From: Qipengyuania polymorpha
GTDB taxonomy: Bacteria > Pseudomonadota > Alphaproteobacteria > Sphingomonadales > Sphingomonadaceae
Direction: 5' to 3'
Assembly: GCF_019711435.1 (NCBI RefSeq)
Contig: NZ_JAIGNK010000002.1
Span: forward strand, 62,001 to 126,000
DNA: 64,000 nt
The notes under the pieces are model-generated. The model was not told the DNA's origin, searched no databases, and saw only the letters and a program-made list of their open reading frames with translations. Shown in pieces: positions 50,308 to 59,158 of the stretch; within the stretch, counting starts at the first letter, position 1, and every line of letters begins with the position of its first letter. The translations under genes and the position numbers were made by a program.

Positions 50308-51681
50308 CTAGGCGGCGTCGGCCTGCATCTGCGAATGCTCGGCATTCAGCGTCTCGGCGATGAGGAAGGCCAACTCCAGCGATTGCGCGGCGTTGAGGCG
50401 CGGGTCGCAATGGGTGTGATAGCGGTCCTTCAGCGCCTCGTCGGTGATGGCGACAGCGCCGCCGACGCATTCGGTTACGTCCTGCCCGGTCATCTCGACA
50501 TGGATGCCGCCCGGATGCGTGCCCTCGGCGCGGTGGACCGCGAAGAAGCCCTTCACTTCCGACAGGATGCGGTCGAAGGGCCGCGTCTTGTAACCGCTCT
50601 CGGATTTGACGACATTGCCGTGCATCGGGTCGCAGCTCCAGACAACCGGGTGCCCTTCGGCCTTCACCGCCCGCACGAGGCGCGGCAGGCCTTCTTCGAC
50701 CTTGTCATGCCCGAAGCGGCTGATGAGCGTGATGCGCCCCGGCTCGCGCGAAGGATTGAGCGTGTCGAGCAGATTGAGCATCGCATCGGTCTCGAGGCTG
50801 GGCCCGCACTTCATGCCCAGCGGATTGCCGATGCCGCGCGCGAATTCGACATGCGCGCTGCCTTCGAAACGGGTGCGGTCGCCAATCCAGACCATGTGCG
50901 CGCTGGTGTCGTACCAGTCGCCCGTCAGGCTGTCGCGGCGGGTCAGCGCCTGCTCGTAGGGGAGCAGCAGCGCCTCGTGGCTGGTGTAGAAACTGGTGCC
51001 CTGCAGCTGCGGCACGGTCGCCGGGTCGATACCGCAGGCTTCCATGAAATCGAGCGCTTCGCCGATGCGGTCCGCCGTCTCGGCAAACTTGTCCGCCCAG
51101 GGGCTACGGCCCATGAAGTCGAGCGTCCACTGGTGGACCTGCCGCAGGTTCGCATAGCCGCCGCCGGCAAAGGCGCGCAGCAGGTTCAATGTGGCCGAGG
51201 CCTGGAAATAGGCGCGGACCATGCGCTGCGGATCGTTGTGCCGGGCGGCAGCGTCGAATTCTATGCCGTTGACGTTGTCGCCGAAGTAGCTCGGCAGCGT
51301 CACATCGCCCTGCGTTTCGGTGTCGGAGCTGCGCGGCTTGGCGAACTGGCCCGCCATGCGGCCGACCTTCACCACCGGCTTCTTGCTGGCGAAGGTCATC
51401 ACAACCGCCATCTGCAGCAGCACGCGGAAGGTGTCGCGGATGTTGTTCGGGTGGAACTCGGCGAAACTCTCGGCGCAATCACCGCCCTGCAGCAGGAAGG
51501 CATTGCCGGCTGCGACCTCGGCAAGGTCGGCTTTGAGCGCCCGCGCCTCGCCCGCGAAGACGAGCGGCGGATGGCTGGCGAGTGCGCTCGTCGCTTCGTC
51601 CAGCGCATCGGCGCTTTCATAGCGCGGCAGGTGCTTCGCTTCGAAACCTTGCCAGCTATCGGGTGCCCATTCGCGTGCCAT
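50308..51681 (-). CDS. 3-deoxy-7-phosphoheptulonate synthase, class II
   Basis: A 457-residue DAHP synthase of the plant/AroA(II) type, first enzyme of aromatic amino acid synthesis. [15 protein letters not shown] (near 61-75), [27 protein letters not shown] and [14 protein letters not shown] are class II landmarks. Catalytic SCDPMHGN and [18 protein letters not shown], with metal-binding Cys, His, Glu and Asp, are present. The start is ATG 51681 (or 51684 one codon earlier). It lies upstream of the diguanylate cyclase with 76 bp between and may share its transcript. Confidence 0.95.
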   Translation of the reverse strand: MAREWAPDSWQGFEAKHLPRYESADALDEATSALASHPPLVFAGEARALKADLAEVAAGNAFLLQGGDCAESFAEFHPNNIRDTFRVLLQMAVVMTFASKKPVVKVGRMAGQFAKPRSSDTETQGDVTLPSYFGDNVNGIEFDAAARHNDPQRMVRAYFQASATLNLLRAFAGGGYANLRQVHQWTLDFMGRSPWADKFAETADRIGEALDFMEACGIDPATVPQLQGTSFYTSHEALLLPYEQALTRRDSLTGDWYDTSAHMVWIGDRTRFEGSAHVEFARGIGNPLGMKCGPSLETDAMLNLLDTLNPSREPGRITLISRFGHDKVEEGLPRLVRAVKAEGHPVVWSCDPMHGNVVKSESGYKTRPFDRILSEVKGFFAVHRAEGTHPGGIHVEMTGQDVTECVGGAVAITDEALKDRYHTHCDPRLNAAQSLELAFLIAETLNAEHSQMQADAA

Positions 51682-51788
51682 CATTCGTCCATTCAATTAT
51701 CATTCGGCCGACAAGCCAAGCCGACGCGCCCTTTTCGCGCAAGCAGCATAAACTTGGCCAGTGCAAAAAGGCGATTGCCCTGATCGGA

Positions 51789-54758
51789 TTAGCGCCCCGA
51801 CTGCGCACTCTGCCTTGATGCAGTCGCAAGGGTCTGCCCCTCTGGGATGACCGCCATGCGCCAACTCGGCTTGCCGCCGAAATATTCGCGCGCCAGCGCC
51901 AGCATGGTCTCGGGCGTAGTCACCGAATAATCGTTCAGGAAACCGCGCAATGCCCGCATCCGCCGCGGGTCCTTCGTCGAGCCCTGCAGTTCGAGCAGCA
52001 GGAAGTAATTGCTCGTCGCCACCCGCTCGTAGCGATTGCGCAGCGGCTCGGTCGCACGGGCGAGTTCGTCGGCAGTCGGCGGGGTCTCGGTCAGCTCGCG
52101 GGCAATCTGCTCGGCCTTGGCAAACAGCACCGGCACGTCCTTGGGTTGCATCTGCGCGAAGCCGAGGATGGTGCCGCCGCTATCGACGTCCATCGGCCAG
52201 TCGAGCTGCACGTTGGGCGCATAGCTTGCGCCAGTCTCCAGCCGCATCGCGTCCATCAGCCGGTTGTTGAAGACTTCGGTCAGGATGGTGAGCTGGCGCG
52301 ACTTGCGCGTGCCGCCCATCCCGCCTCCGACGGGCCATGCGAAGACCGCAGCCGCCTGGTTGGCATCACCCTTGTGATAGCGGACCACGGTCTCGCTATC
52401 GTCCGAGATATTCCACTCACGGGCGAGAACTTCGGGTGAAAGGACACCGCGATCAGGCAGAGCGCCGAAAGTGCGCGAGAGCGCTTCGATGGCTTCCTCG
52501 CGATCGAAATCACCGAAGACGAGCACTTCGACCGGACCCTTGGTCAGGATGGGCTCCCACACCTCGCGGAAACCCTCGAGCGTTACGCTATCGAGCGCTT
52601 CGGGCGTCGAGGTCTTGAACACCGGATTGCGGTCGTAGAGCAGGTATTCAAGGTCGCGCGTCAGCACGCCTCCCGGCTGCGAGGCATAGCTTTGGTAGGC
52701 AAGCTCCGCAGCCGCTTTGGCGCGCACGAAGGGGGCCCTGTCCCAGCGCGGCATGCCAAGCTTGGCGGCGAAGAGGTACAGCTGGTCGGCAAGGTCCTGC
52801 TTGCGTGTCATGGCATCGAAGGAGAACACGCCCTCGCCAATATCGAAATCGAAACCCAGCTTGCGCCCCGTCGCTACGCGGTCGAGTTCCTCGGCACCGA
52901 GTTCGCCCAGTCCCGACGAGACCAGCGCCGCCTCGCCCAACGCGATATAGGGCGCATCTTCTGCATCGAAGGCACGCATACCCGCACCGAAGCGGACCTT
53001 TACAGCAACACGGCCGGGTTCATGGTCGTTGGCGAGCACCAGCGCCGTGACGCCGTTGGCGAATTCGATACGCTCGACATCGCCGATGGCATGCGGCTCA
53101 CGCGCGACGATATCTCCGGGCGTCCCGATGGCCGGAAGGTCGGCGAAGTCGATAGTCTGCGCCGCAAGGCGCGCATTGGCGTCGGCCTCGACGGGAGCCA
53201 GCATCGCCGTCCGCAGTTCCGCTTCGGTCGCGTCCCCGGCATCGGGCGTGATGTAGGTTGCGCGGATGACATTGCCGCTGAACAGCTTGCGGGTTTCTTC
53301 GAGCACCATTTGGGGCGTGGCTTTCGCGCGCATCGAGTTGAACACCATGAGGAAGGTCTCGGGGGCCGCGATGGCCTCCCGGATATCGACCGCGCCGACC
53401 AGCTCGTCTGCGTAAATGGCGCCTGCGCGATTGACGCGCTGCTCGACCATGTTGGTGTAGGCGACTTCCATTCCGGCAAGCTCGCGATCCATTTCCTCCT
53501 GCGTCGGGGGATTGGTAACGGCATCGGCGATGACGGCGCGCACTTCGGCGAGCGCGCTTTCCCAGTCCTCGGTCAAAGGCACGAAGTTGACGATAGTTGC
53601 ATGGGTCGAGCGGCTGATCTTGGCTTCGCTGACGTTCGCTTCGAGCAGGTTCCCGCCCGCACGCGCCTTGGCCTCGAGCCGGCGGTCGATGAGCTGGAGC
53701 GCAAGTGTCTCGCGCAGCCTGCCCTCGTTGTAGACGATGGTATCGTCGACCTGCCTCCACGGGCGGAAATAGCCGTAGGTGAAGAAGCGCTGCCATGTCG
53801 GCTCGACGATCACCGCGACATCGCCGACCGGATTGGCAGGGTCGGCCCCTGCCGGGGCCAGCGGGTCGCCGAACGCGGGGGCAGGCGCTGCCTTGCCCTC
53901 GACGGTCCAGCCGGAGAAATATTTCTCGACCATGGTGGCGAACAACACGGGGTCGAGGTCGCCGACGACCGAGACGACCGTGTTTTCCGGTCGATACCAG
54001 CGGTCGTAGAAGGCCTGGACCGAGGCGCCGTCGGCTGCCTGCAGGCTGTCTTCGGTGCCGATGATGATGCGCTCTGCCAGTCGCTGTCCAGCGAACAGGG
54101 TCTGCATCCTCTGCTCGGTCACGCGCTCGGCAATCCCGCCTCGCTCGCGCTTTTCGGCCAGCACGATAGGCACTTCGGCGCGGACATTGGCGTCGGACAG
54201 CACGGGCTCGCGCACCATGCCCGACAGCAGCTTCATGCTCTCGTCGAGCTTGGCGACATCGACCTCGGGAAGGTCGAGCTTGTAGACCGTATGCGTCGGG
54301 CTGGTCTCGGCATTGGTATCGCTGCCGAAGGTCGCACCGAGACGCTGCCATGCGTAAATCGCCTCGGACTGGCCAAGGTACTTGCTCTCGCGGAACAGCA
54401 GGTGTTCGAGCAGGTGCGCATAGCCCAGCTCGTCATCGTTCTCGTAAAGCGAGCCGGCATCGATGCGCACACGGATCGAGACCTGACCCGGAGGAACGCC
54501 GTTATGGCGAACGCCGTAGCGAATGCCGTTGTCGAGCTTGCCGAACAGCCACTCCTCGTCGCGCGGGACATCGCTGTTCTCGTAGATCCACGGGGTCTCG
54601 CCTTCGGCCTGGAGCGATTGCGGGCGCGGAAGGGGAACGACCGCGACTTGGACATCGTCCGCCGATGCTGCGTCCTGCGCGGTGAGGCCCTGCGGTGCGA
54701 GCAGCGCGAGCGGGAGACAAAGAGCGAGACGCCAGACGGCGCGCGTGGAAACTGTCAT
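51789..54758 (-). CDS. exported M16 (pitrilysin family) zinc metalloprotease
   Basis: A 989-residue double-length M16 protease with a signal peptide (LALCLPLALLAPQGLTA). The inverted zinc motif HLLEH is at 115-119, with the distal Glu in the E-x6-E region (AEVPIVLAEKRER) of the first half. The second half (from about residue 540: IEFANGVTALVLANDHEPGRVAVKVRFGAG) repeats the fold without HxxEH, as usual for inactive M16 halves. A helical linker lies between. ATG 54758 gives the signal peptide. It probably degrades small or unfolded peptides in the periplasm. It is divergent from the NifU-like gene. Confidence 0.93.
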   Translation of the reverse strand: MTVSTRAVWRLALCLPLALLAPQGLTAQDAASADDVQVAVVPLPRPQSLQAEGETPWIYENSDVPRDEEWLFGKLDNGIRYGVRHNGVPPGQVSIRVRIDAGSLYENDDELGYAHLLEHLLFRESKYLGQSEAIYAWQRLGATFGSDTNAETSPTHTVYKLDLPEVDVAKLDESMKLLSGMVREPVLSDANVRAEVPIVLAEKRERGGIAERVTEQRMQTLFAGQRLAERIIIGTEDSLQAADGASVQAFYDRWYRPENTVVSVVGDLDPVLFATMVEKYFSGWTVEGKAAPAPAFGDPLAPAGADPANPVGDVAVIVEPTWQRFFTYGYFRPWRQVDDTIVYNEGRLRETLALQLIDRRLEAKARAGGNLLEANVSEAKISRSTHATIVNFVPLTEDWESALAEVRAVIADAVTNPPTQEEMDRELAGMEVAYTNMVEQRVNRAGAIYADELVGAVDIREAIAAPETFLMVFNSMRAKATPQMVLEETRKLFSGNVIRATYITPDAGDATEAELRTAMLAPVEADANARLAAQTIDFADLPAIGTPGDIVAREPHAIGDVERIEFANGVTALVLANDHEPGRVAVKVRFGAGMRAFDAEDAPYIALGEAALVSSGLGELGAEELDRVATGRKLGFDFDIGEGVFSFDAMTRKQDLADQLYLFAAKLGMPRWDRAPFVRAKAAAELAYQSYASQPGGVLTRDLEYLLYDRNPVFKTSTPEALDSVTLEGFREVWEPILTKGPVEVLVFGDFDREEAIEALSRTFGALPDRGVLSPEVLAREWNISDDSETVVRYHKGDANQAAAVFAWPVGGGMGGTRKSRQLTILTEVFNNRLMDAMRLETGASYAPNVQLDWPMDVDSGGTILGFAQMQPKDVPVLFAKAEQIARELTETPPTADELARATEPLRNRYERVATSNYFLLLELQGSTKDPRRMRALRGFLNDYSVTTPETMLALAREYFGGKPSWRMAVIPEGQTLATASRQSAQSGR

Positions 54759-54868
54759 GGCGCGGGATATAGGAGCAGGGGGTGTGAAGCGCCAGTGAAT
54801 GGGCCGGTAAATCAAGGCGTAGTTTTCGTGCCTTGTGTGCGAGACGCCCCGCTCCTACATCGCGGCCC

Positions 54869-55447
54869 ATGTTCATCGAGACCGAAACCACGCCCAATCC
54901 CTCCAGCCTCAAGTTCCTCCCCGGCCGCCCGGTCATGGACCAGGGAACGCGCGAATTCGCTTCTCCCGAAGCTGCAGAGGCGAGCCCGCTTGCGCAGGCC
55001 ATTTTCGACACCGGCGAGGCGACCAACGTCTTTTTCGGCGGCGACTTCGTCACCGTGACCGCGGCGCCCGGCGTCAACTGGTCGGATCTGAAGCCGCTGG
55101 TGCTTTCCATCCTGCTCGACCACTTCGTATCCGAAGCCCCGCTGTTTGCGCCGGGTACTGCAGGCGGCATCTCGGTGCCGGGCGAGAACGAGATGATGGT
55201 CGAAGAAAGCGCCGACGACGCCGACATCATCACCCAGATCAACGAACTCCTCGAAACGCGCGTCCGCCCGGCGGTTGCCGGCGATGGCGGCGATATCCAG
55301 TATCGCGGCTACAAGGACGGGGTGGTCTATCTCCAGATGCAGGGCGCATGCGCCGGCTGCCCCTCCTCCTCCGCCACGCTGAAGCACGGCATCGAAGGCC
55401 TGCTGAAACATTACGTGCCCGAGGTCGTTGAGGTCCGCGAAGCCTGA
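54869..55447 (+). CDS. NifU/Nfu-type iron-sulfur cluster scaffold protein
   Basis: A 192-residue Nfu protein: the N-terminal Nfu_N domain (FIETETTPNPSSLKFLPG, NVFFGGDFVTVT) and the C-terminal NifU-like domain with GDGGDIQYRGYKDGVVYLQ and the cluster-ligand CAGC (161-164). The homodimer holds a 4Fe-4S cluster for delivery to apo-enzymes such as lipoate synthase and aconitase (family knowledge). ATG 54869 gives the usual MFIETE start; there is no obvious ribosome site. It is followed by a nitroreductase-type gene, 28 bp on. Confidence 0.94.
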   Translation: MFIETETTPNPSSLKFLPGRPVMDQGTREFASPEAAEASPLAQAIFDTGEATNVFFGGDFVTVTAAPGVNWSDLKPLVLSILLDHFVSEAPLFAPGTAGGISVPGENEMMVEESADDADIITQINELLETRVRPAVAGDGGDIQYRGYKDGVVYLQMQGACAGCPSSSATLKHGIEGLLKHYVPEVVEVREA

Positions 55448-55475
55448 ATTCCAAGCCAATCTCCAAGGATTTTGC

Positions 55476-56084
55476 ATGACCAAGCAGTTCCACGATCAAT
55501 CCCTTTCCGCCGATGCCCTCGACCAGGTTTTCCGCGAGGCGCGCAGCTACAATGGCTGGCACGACAAGGAGGTGACCGAGGAACAGATCGAGGCGATTTA
55601 CGAGCTGCTGAAGATGGGGCCGACCTCGGCCAATATGCAGCCGGGTCGTTTCGTGTGGTGCAAATCGCAAGAATCCCGCGACAAGCTCGCCGAATTCGCA
55701 TCGGAGGGGAACAAGGAAAAGATCAAGACCGCGCCGGTGGTGGTCATCATCGGTTACGACATCGATTTCCACGAGGAACTGCCCTGGCTCTTCCCGCACA
55801 CCGACGCCAAGAGCTGGTTCGAAGGCGACGAGGAAGGCCGAAAGGAAGGTGCCAAGCGCAACTCGGCGCTACAGGGTGCTTACCTGATGATTGCCGCCCG
55901 CGCGCTGGGCCTCGATTGCGGTCCGATGTCGGGTGTCGACCTCGACAAGATTACCGAGCATTTCTTCGCCGACAGTCCGCGCCACCGCGCCGACTGGGTC
56001 TGCGCCATCGGCTATGGCGACAAGGAAACCATCTTCGGCCGCAGCCCGCGCCCCGATTTCGACAAGTTCAATCGCATCGACTGA
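55476..56084 (+). CDS. malonic semialdehyde reductase-like nitroreductase (RutE family)
   Basis: A 202-residue FMN oxidoreductase of the RutE/HadB branch. ARSYNGWHDKEVTEEQI starts the chain as in RutE, MGPTSANMQPGRFVWCKS is the FMN pocket, and WLFPHTDAKSWFEG and NSALQGAYLMIAARALGLDCGPMSG are family hallmarks. IGYGDKETIFGRSPR ends it. RutE reduces malonic semialdehyde from pyrimidine breakdown; no other rut genes are here, so the native substrate is uncertain. AAGGA precedes ATG 55476. Confidence 0.88.
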   Translation: MTKQFHDQSLSADALDQVFREARSYNGWHDKEVTEEQIEAIYELLKMGPTSANMQPGRFVWCKSQESRDKLAEFASEGNKEKIKTAPVVVIIGYDIDFHEELPWLFPHTDAKSWFEGDEEGRKEGAKRNSALQGAYLMIAARALGLDCGPMSGVDLDKITEHFFADSPRHRADWVCAIGYGDKETIFGRSPRPDFDKFNRID

Positions 56085-56122
56085 CTTGATGCAGGCGCGG
56101 TGGTGAGGCAGGGCGCATTGCG

Positions 56123-56737
56123 ATGCGCCTGCTAGCCATAGAAACCGCCACCGAAGCCTGCAGCGTCGCCCTGTTCGAGGACGGGGCGCTGCTCGACGCG
56201 CGCCATGTCGAACTGGGCCGCGGCCATGCCGAGCGGCTTGTCCCGATGATTGGTGAACTGCCCGACCGGGGGCGCGCCGACGAGATACGCGTATCGCTCG
56301 GCCCGGGAAGCTTTACCGGAGTGCGCATCGGCCTCGCCGCAGCGCGCGCGCTGGGACTCGCATGGCAAGCGCAGGTGCGCGGCTATCCGACGCTCGCGCT
56401 CATCGCCGCCATGGCCCGAGAAACAGCGGCCGGGGATATCGGCGTGTGCATGAATGGCGGGCATGGCGAATGGTTCGTGCAAAGCTATGCTAGAGACGGA
56501 ATGCCGAGCAGCGAGCTTGCGTCTCTCCGCCCGGAAGAGGCGGTGAATTCGCTCGGACAGCCAACCATCGCCGGTGATCGTGCCGAGCAGTTCGCAGAGA
56601 AAATCGGCGGGAGCGTAGTACCACTCCCCATGCTTGCGGACGCACGCCATGTGCCCGCCATCCCCGAGGCGCTCCTGGCCGACAACCTCTCTCCCATTTA
56701 CGGCCGCGCGCCGGACGCCAAGGCTCCTGCCAAGTGA
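56123..56737 (+). CDS. tsaB: tRNA threonylcarbamoyladenosine synthesis protein TsaB
   Basis: A 204-residue TsaB, an inactive Kae1/TsaD-like scaffold that partners TsaD and TsaE in making t6A37 on tRNAs. N-terminal LLAIETATEACSVALFEDG and GPGSFTGVRIGLAAARALGLA (about 59-79) are the ASKHA-fold signatures. The stop overlaps the rimI GTG as GTGA (56734-56737), the usual tsaB-rimI pair. Confidence 0.94.
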   Translation: MRLLAIETATEACSVALFEDGALLDARHVELGRGHAERLVPMIGELPDRGRADEIRVSLGPGSFTGVRIGLAAARALGLAWQAQVRGYPTLALIAAMARETAAGDIGVCMNGGHGEWFVQSYARDGMPSSELASLRPEEAVNSLGQPTIAGDRAEQFAEKIGGSVVPLPMLADARHVPAIPEALLADNLSPIYGRAPDAKAPAK

Positions 56738-57186
56738 ACGACGTCGACCGGCTCATGGACGTCATGGAAGCGAGCTTCGACCCGCATTACCGCGAGGCCT
56801 GGACCCGGCGGCAGGTGGAAGACTCGCTCGCCCTGCCCTCCACCTACATGCTGCTCGTCGGCGAAGACGGGACGCCTCCTGCAGAGGGCGTGGACGCGGC
56901 AGGCTTCGCCCTTGCGCGACAGGCCCTCGACGAAATCGAACTGCTTCTCATAGCCGTGCGCCCCGAACTGCGCGGCAAGGGTCTGGGCCGCGCGTTACTT
57001 CGCCAGTTCTTCGACAGCGCCCGCGAGAGAGCCGCGGTAAAGGTCTTCCTTGAAATGCGCGCCAATAATTCGGCCGAAAAACTCTATCGGGCCGAAGGTT
57101 TCACTCAAATCGGCCAGCGCCGGGACTATTATCGCACCATAACAGGTCACTCACTCGACGCGCTGACCTTCGCTCGCGAGGTCTGA
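56734..57186 (+). CDS. rimI: ribosomal-protein-alanine N-acetyltransferase
   Basis: A 150-residue GNAT acetyltransferase. The acetyl-CoA motif is VRPELRGKGLGRALLRQF (about 86-103), followed by FLEMRANNSAEKLYRAEGFTQIGQRRDYY, the RimI motif. It acetylates the N-terminal Ala of ribosomal protein S18 (characterised homologs). It begins at GTG 56734 overlapping tsaB. mucR follows at 57305. Confidence 0.92.
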   Translation: MNDVDRLMDVMEASFDPHYREAWTRRQVEDSLALPSTYMLLVGEDGTPPAEGVDAAGFALARQALDEIELLLIAVRPELRGKGLGRALLRQFFDSARERAAVKVFLEMRANNSAEKLYRAEGFTQIGQRRDYYRTITGHSLDALTFAREV

Positions 57187-57304
57187 GCGGCCCTATTTCC
57201 ACTGGAAGTTGTAAGCATGCGACAGAATTGGCGGAAATTTACAATTTAGAGTAGACTTTATCAAATGACGTACATATCCCGCCCTAAAAGGTGGAGTTTG
57301 CTCA
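57187..57304 (+). promoter_or_regulatory. AT-rich promoter region of mucR
   Basis: 118 bp of markedly AT-rich sequence (GGAAATTTACAATTTAGAG, GACTTTATCAAATGAC) in a GC-rich genome. MucR/Ros proteins are known to bind AT-rich sites and to autoregulate, so this is a likely autoregulatory region. No single operator is identified. Confidence 0.5.
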
Positions 57305-57742
57305 ATGGAAGAATTCGAAACCGATATGACCGAGACGCTGATTACGCTAACCTCGGATATTGTCGCGGCCCACGTTTCCAATAACAGCGTTGCCGTCGAT
57401 GACGTACCTGCGCTGATTTCCAATGTTTATTCAGCCCTTTCCGGCCTCGGTGGTGGTGGTGCGACCGAGGAAGCGCGGCCAGACCCCGCCGTTTCGGTGC
57501 GCGCGTCTGTCAAGAAGGACCACATCATCTGCCTCGACTGCGGCAAGAAGATGAAAATGCTCAAGCGTCACCTGTCGACCGAACACGACATGACGCCTGA
57601 TGAATACCGCCAGCGCTGGGACTTGCCCTCGGATTATCCGATGGTCGCCCCCGAATATGCCGACACGCGCCGCGATCTTGCCAAGAAAATCGGCCTTGGT
57701 CGCAAGCCCGGCCAGAAGCGCGGACGCAAGAAAGCCTCGTAA
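57305..57742 (+). CDS. mucR: MucR/Ros family zinc-finger transcriptional regulator
   Basis: A 145-residue regulator with an N-terminal oligomerisation region (residues 8-50), a single C2H2-type zinc finger C76-x2-C79-x9-H89-x4-H94 in ICLDCGKKMKMLKRHLSTEH, and a basic C-terminus (GLGRKPGQKRGRKKAS). MucR proteins act as nucleoid-like global repressors of exopolysaccharide, motility and virulence genes in alphaproteobacteria, including autorepression. GGTGGAG lies before ATG 57305. The upstream 118 bp are AT-rich, and a hairpin (57811-57842) follows. Confidence 0.93.
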   Translation: MEEFETDMTETLITLTSDIVAAHVSNNSVAVDDVPALISNVYSALSGLGGGGATEEARPDPAVSVRASVKKDHIICLDCGKKMKMLKRHLSTEHDMTPDEYRQRWDLPSDYPMVAPEYADTRRDLAKKIGLGRKPGQKRGRKKAS

Positions 57743-57810
57743 CGCCAAGCTGCTGAGAATTATCTCGAGAATACACAAGCGGCAAAAGCCCTTCGGTTCG
57801 CCTTGAGATA

Positions 57811-57842
57811 GACGCCCCGGCCCGATAAGGGTGCGGGGCGTC
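57811..57842. terminator. hairpin between mucR and fur
   Basis: GACGCCCCG (57811-57819) and CGGGGCGTC (57834-57842) are perfect 9-bp arms; the 14-base loop itself contains CCC-GATAA-GGG, so the stem can extend. It is 69 bases after the mucR stop. The T-run is weak (CATTT). It ends 20 bases before the fur start, where it could also act as a fur leader element. Confidence 0.65.
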
Positions 57843-57861
57843 ACTCATTTGGGAAGATGAA

Positions 57862-58284
57862 TTGCACCAGCGTATCGACCTCGAACAGCTCTGCGCCGAC
57901 AAGGGCCTGAGGATTACCGAACAGCGCCGCGTCATCGCGCGCGTGTTGTCCGAAGCCGACGACCATCCCGATGTGGAAATGGTTCACGAGCGCGCGAACA
58001 AGATCGATCCGGGCATTTCCATCGCCACGGTTTACCGCACCGTCCGCCTGTTCGAGGAAGCCGGCATTCTCGACCGCCACGATTTCGGTGATGGCCGGGC
58101 CCGTTACGAGGCGGCACCCGAAGCGCATCATGACCATCTCATCGATGTCGAAAGCGGCAAGGTGGTCGAATTCGTCGACCCCGAACTCGAAGCGCTGCAA
58201 AAGCAGATTGCCGAGAAGCTGGGCTATCGCCTCGTCGACCACCGCATGGAACTCTATGGCGTCCGGCTCGACCGCGAGAGCTGA
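57862..58284 (+). CDS. fur: Fur family ferric uptake regulator
   Basis: A 140-residue winged-helix regulator. The DNA-binding domain has GLRITEQRRVIARVL (15-29) and SIATVYRTVRLFEEAGIL (53-70). HHDH (89-92) and HR (127-128) with E109 are the regulatory metal site. No CxxC is present; the only Cys is C11, so the structural zinc site of enterobacterial Fur is missing, as in other alphaproteobacterial Fur proteins. The start is TTG 57862 with GGGAAG upstream; the nearby ATG at 57857 is out of frame. The acyltransferase start lies inside its end (29-nt overlap). Confidence 0.92.
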   Translation: MHQRIDLEQLCADKGLRITEQRRVIARVLSEADDHPDVEMVHERANKIDPGISIATVYRTVRLFEEAGILDRHDFGDGRARYEAAPEAHHDHLIDVESGKVVEFVDPELEALQKQIAEKLGYRLVDHRMELYGVRLDRES

Positions 58285-59158
58285 GCGAAGGCTCGCCAAA
58301 TACACCGCCAGGCGACTGGCGGCGGCACGGGGCGAGAATGTCCCGCTGACAATTGCGGGCTGGGTCCGCTTCGTCCTGCGCACCATCGGCATCCTCGTGC
58401 TGCTGCTGATCTTCGTGCCGCTGCATTATGCCTTTCGCATCTTCGCCTACGGCTCGCCCTTCCCCATGCTGTTCCTGCGCTACACCGCGCGGGTCATCGG
58501 CGCGCGGGTCAAGGTGGTCGGCACACCGCTACGCCGCGATGTCTTCTTCATCGCCAATCACATCTCATGGATCGACATCCTGGCAATGGCAGGCGCCAGC
58601 GGGACGGCCTTCGTCGCCAAGTGGGAACTGAGCCAGGTCCCGGTCATCGGCTGGCTGTGCAGCCTCAACCGCACCGTGTTCGTGAAACGCGAACACCGCA
58701 TGGGCGTGGCCGAGCAGATCAACGCGCTGAAAGAGGCGCTGAAGGACAACTGGTCGGTGACGGTGTTCCCCGAAGGCACGGTGACCGACGGCCATTCGCT
58801 CCTTCCCTTCAAATCTTCCATGCTGTCGGTGCTCGAACCGCCCCCGCCCGGTGTCATGGTCCAGCCCGTTGTGCTCGACTATGGCGAAAATTCGGAAGAA
58901 ATCGCCTGGGTAGGTGAGGAAAGCGGCCTGCATAACGCCATGCGCGTGCTCGCGCGTCGCGGCACTTTCCGGCTGACGATCACCTATCTCGAGCCCTTCT
59001 GCCCCGACGTGCACCGTGGCCGCAAGGCAATCGCGGCCAAGGCGCGCGAGGAGATAGAGGAGCAATTGCTGAACAACCTCGGAAAGCCGTTGCGCGACTA
59101 TCAGCATGTGGTGGATGCGGTCCGTTACACACCGCCAGCGAGGGATGCCGAGGGTTAG
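58256..59158 (+). CDS. 1-acyl-sn-glycerol-3-phosphate acyltransferase family protein
   Basis: A 300-residue membrane acyltransferase (PlsC/LPLAT). One hydrophobic helix (about 40-65) anchors the domain; HISWID is the catalytic H-x4-D block I, and FPEGTVTDG is block III. FVKREHRMG and VQPVVLDYG are further family positions. The start is uncertain: ATG 58256 overlaps fur by 29 nt, and no other good start codon is in frame before the domain. It acylates lysophosphatidate or a related lipid. Its TAG overlaps the LysR stop on the other strand. Confidence 0.88.
   Translation: MASGSTARAERRLAKYTARRLAAARGENVPLTIAGWVRFVLRTIGILVLLLIFVPLHYAFRIFAYGSPFPMLFLRYTARVIGARVKVVGTPLRRDVFFIANHISWIDILAMAGASGTAFVAKWELSQVPVIGWLCSLNRTVFVKREHRMGVAEQINALKEALKDNWSVTVFPEGTVTDGHSLLPFKSSMLSVLEPPPPGVMVQPVVLDYGENSEEIAWVGEESGLHNAMRVLARRGTFRLTITYLEPFCPDVHRGRKAIAAKAREEIEEQLLNNLGKPLRDYQHVVDAVRYTPPARDAEG

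Noticed and set aside
52692-55058. Very long open frame (788 codons) on the plus strand
   Set aside because: It runs antisense to the M16 protease, is Arg/Asp/His/Gly-rich without domain motifs, and is a codon-bias shadow of the real gene.
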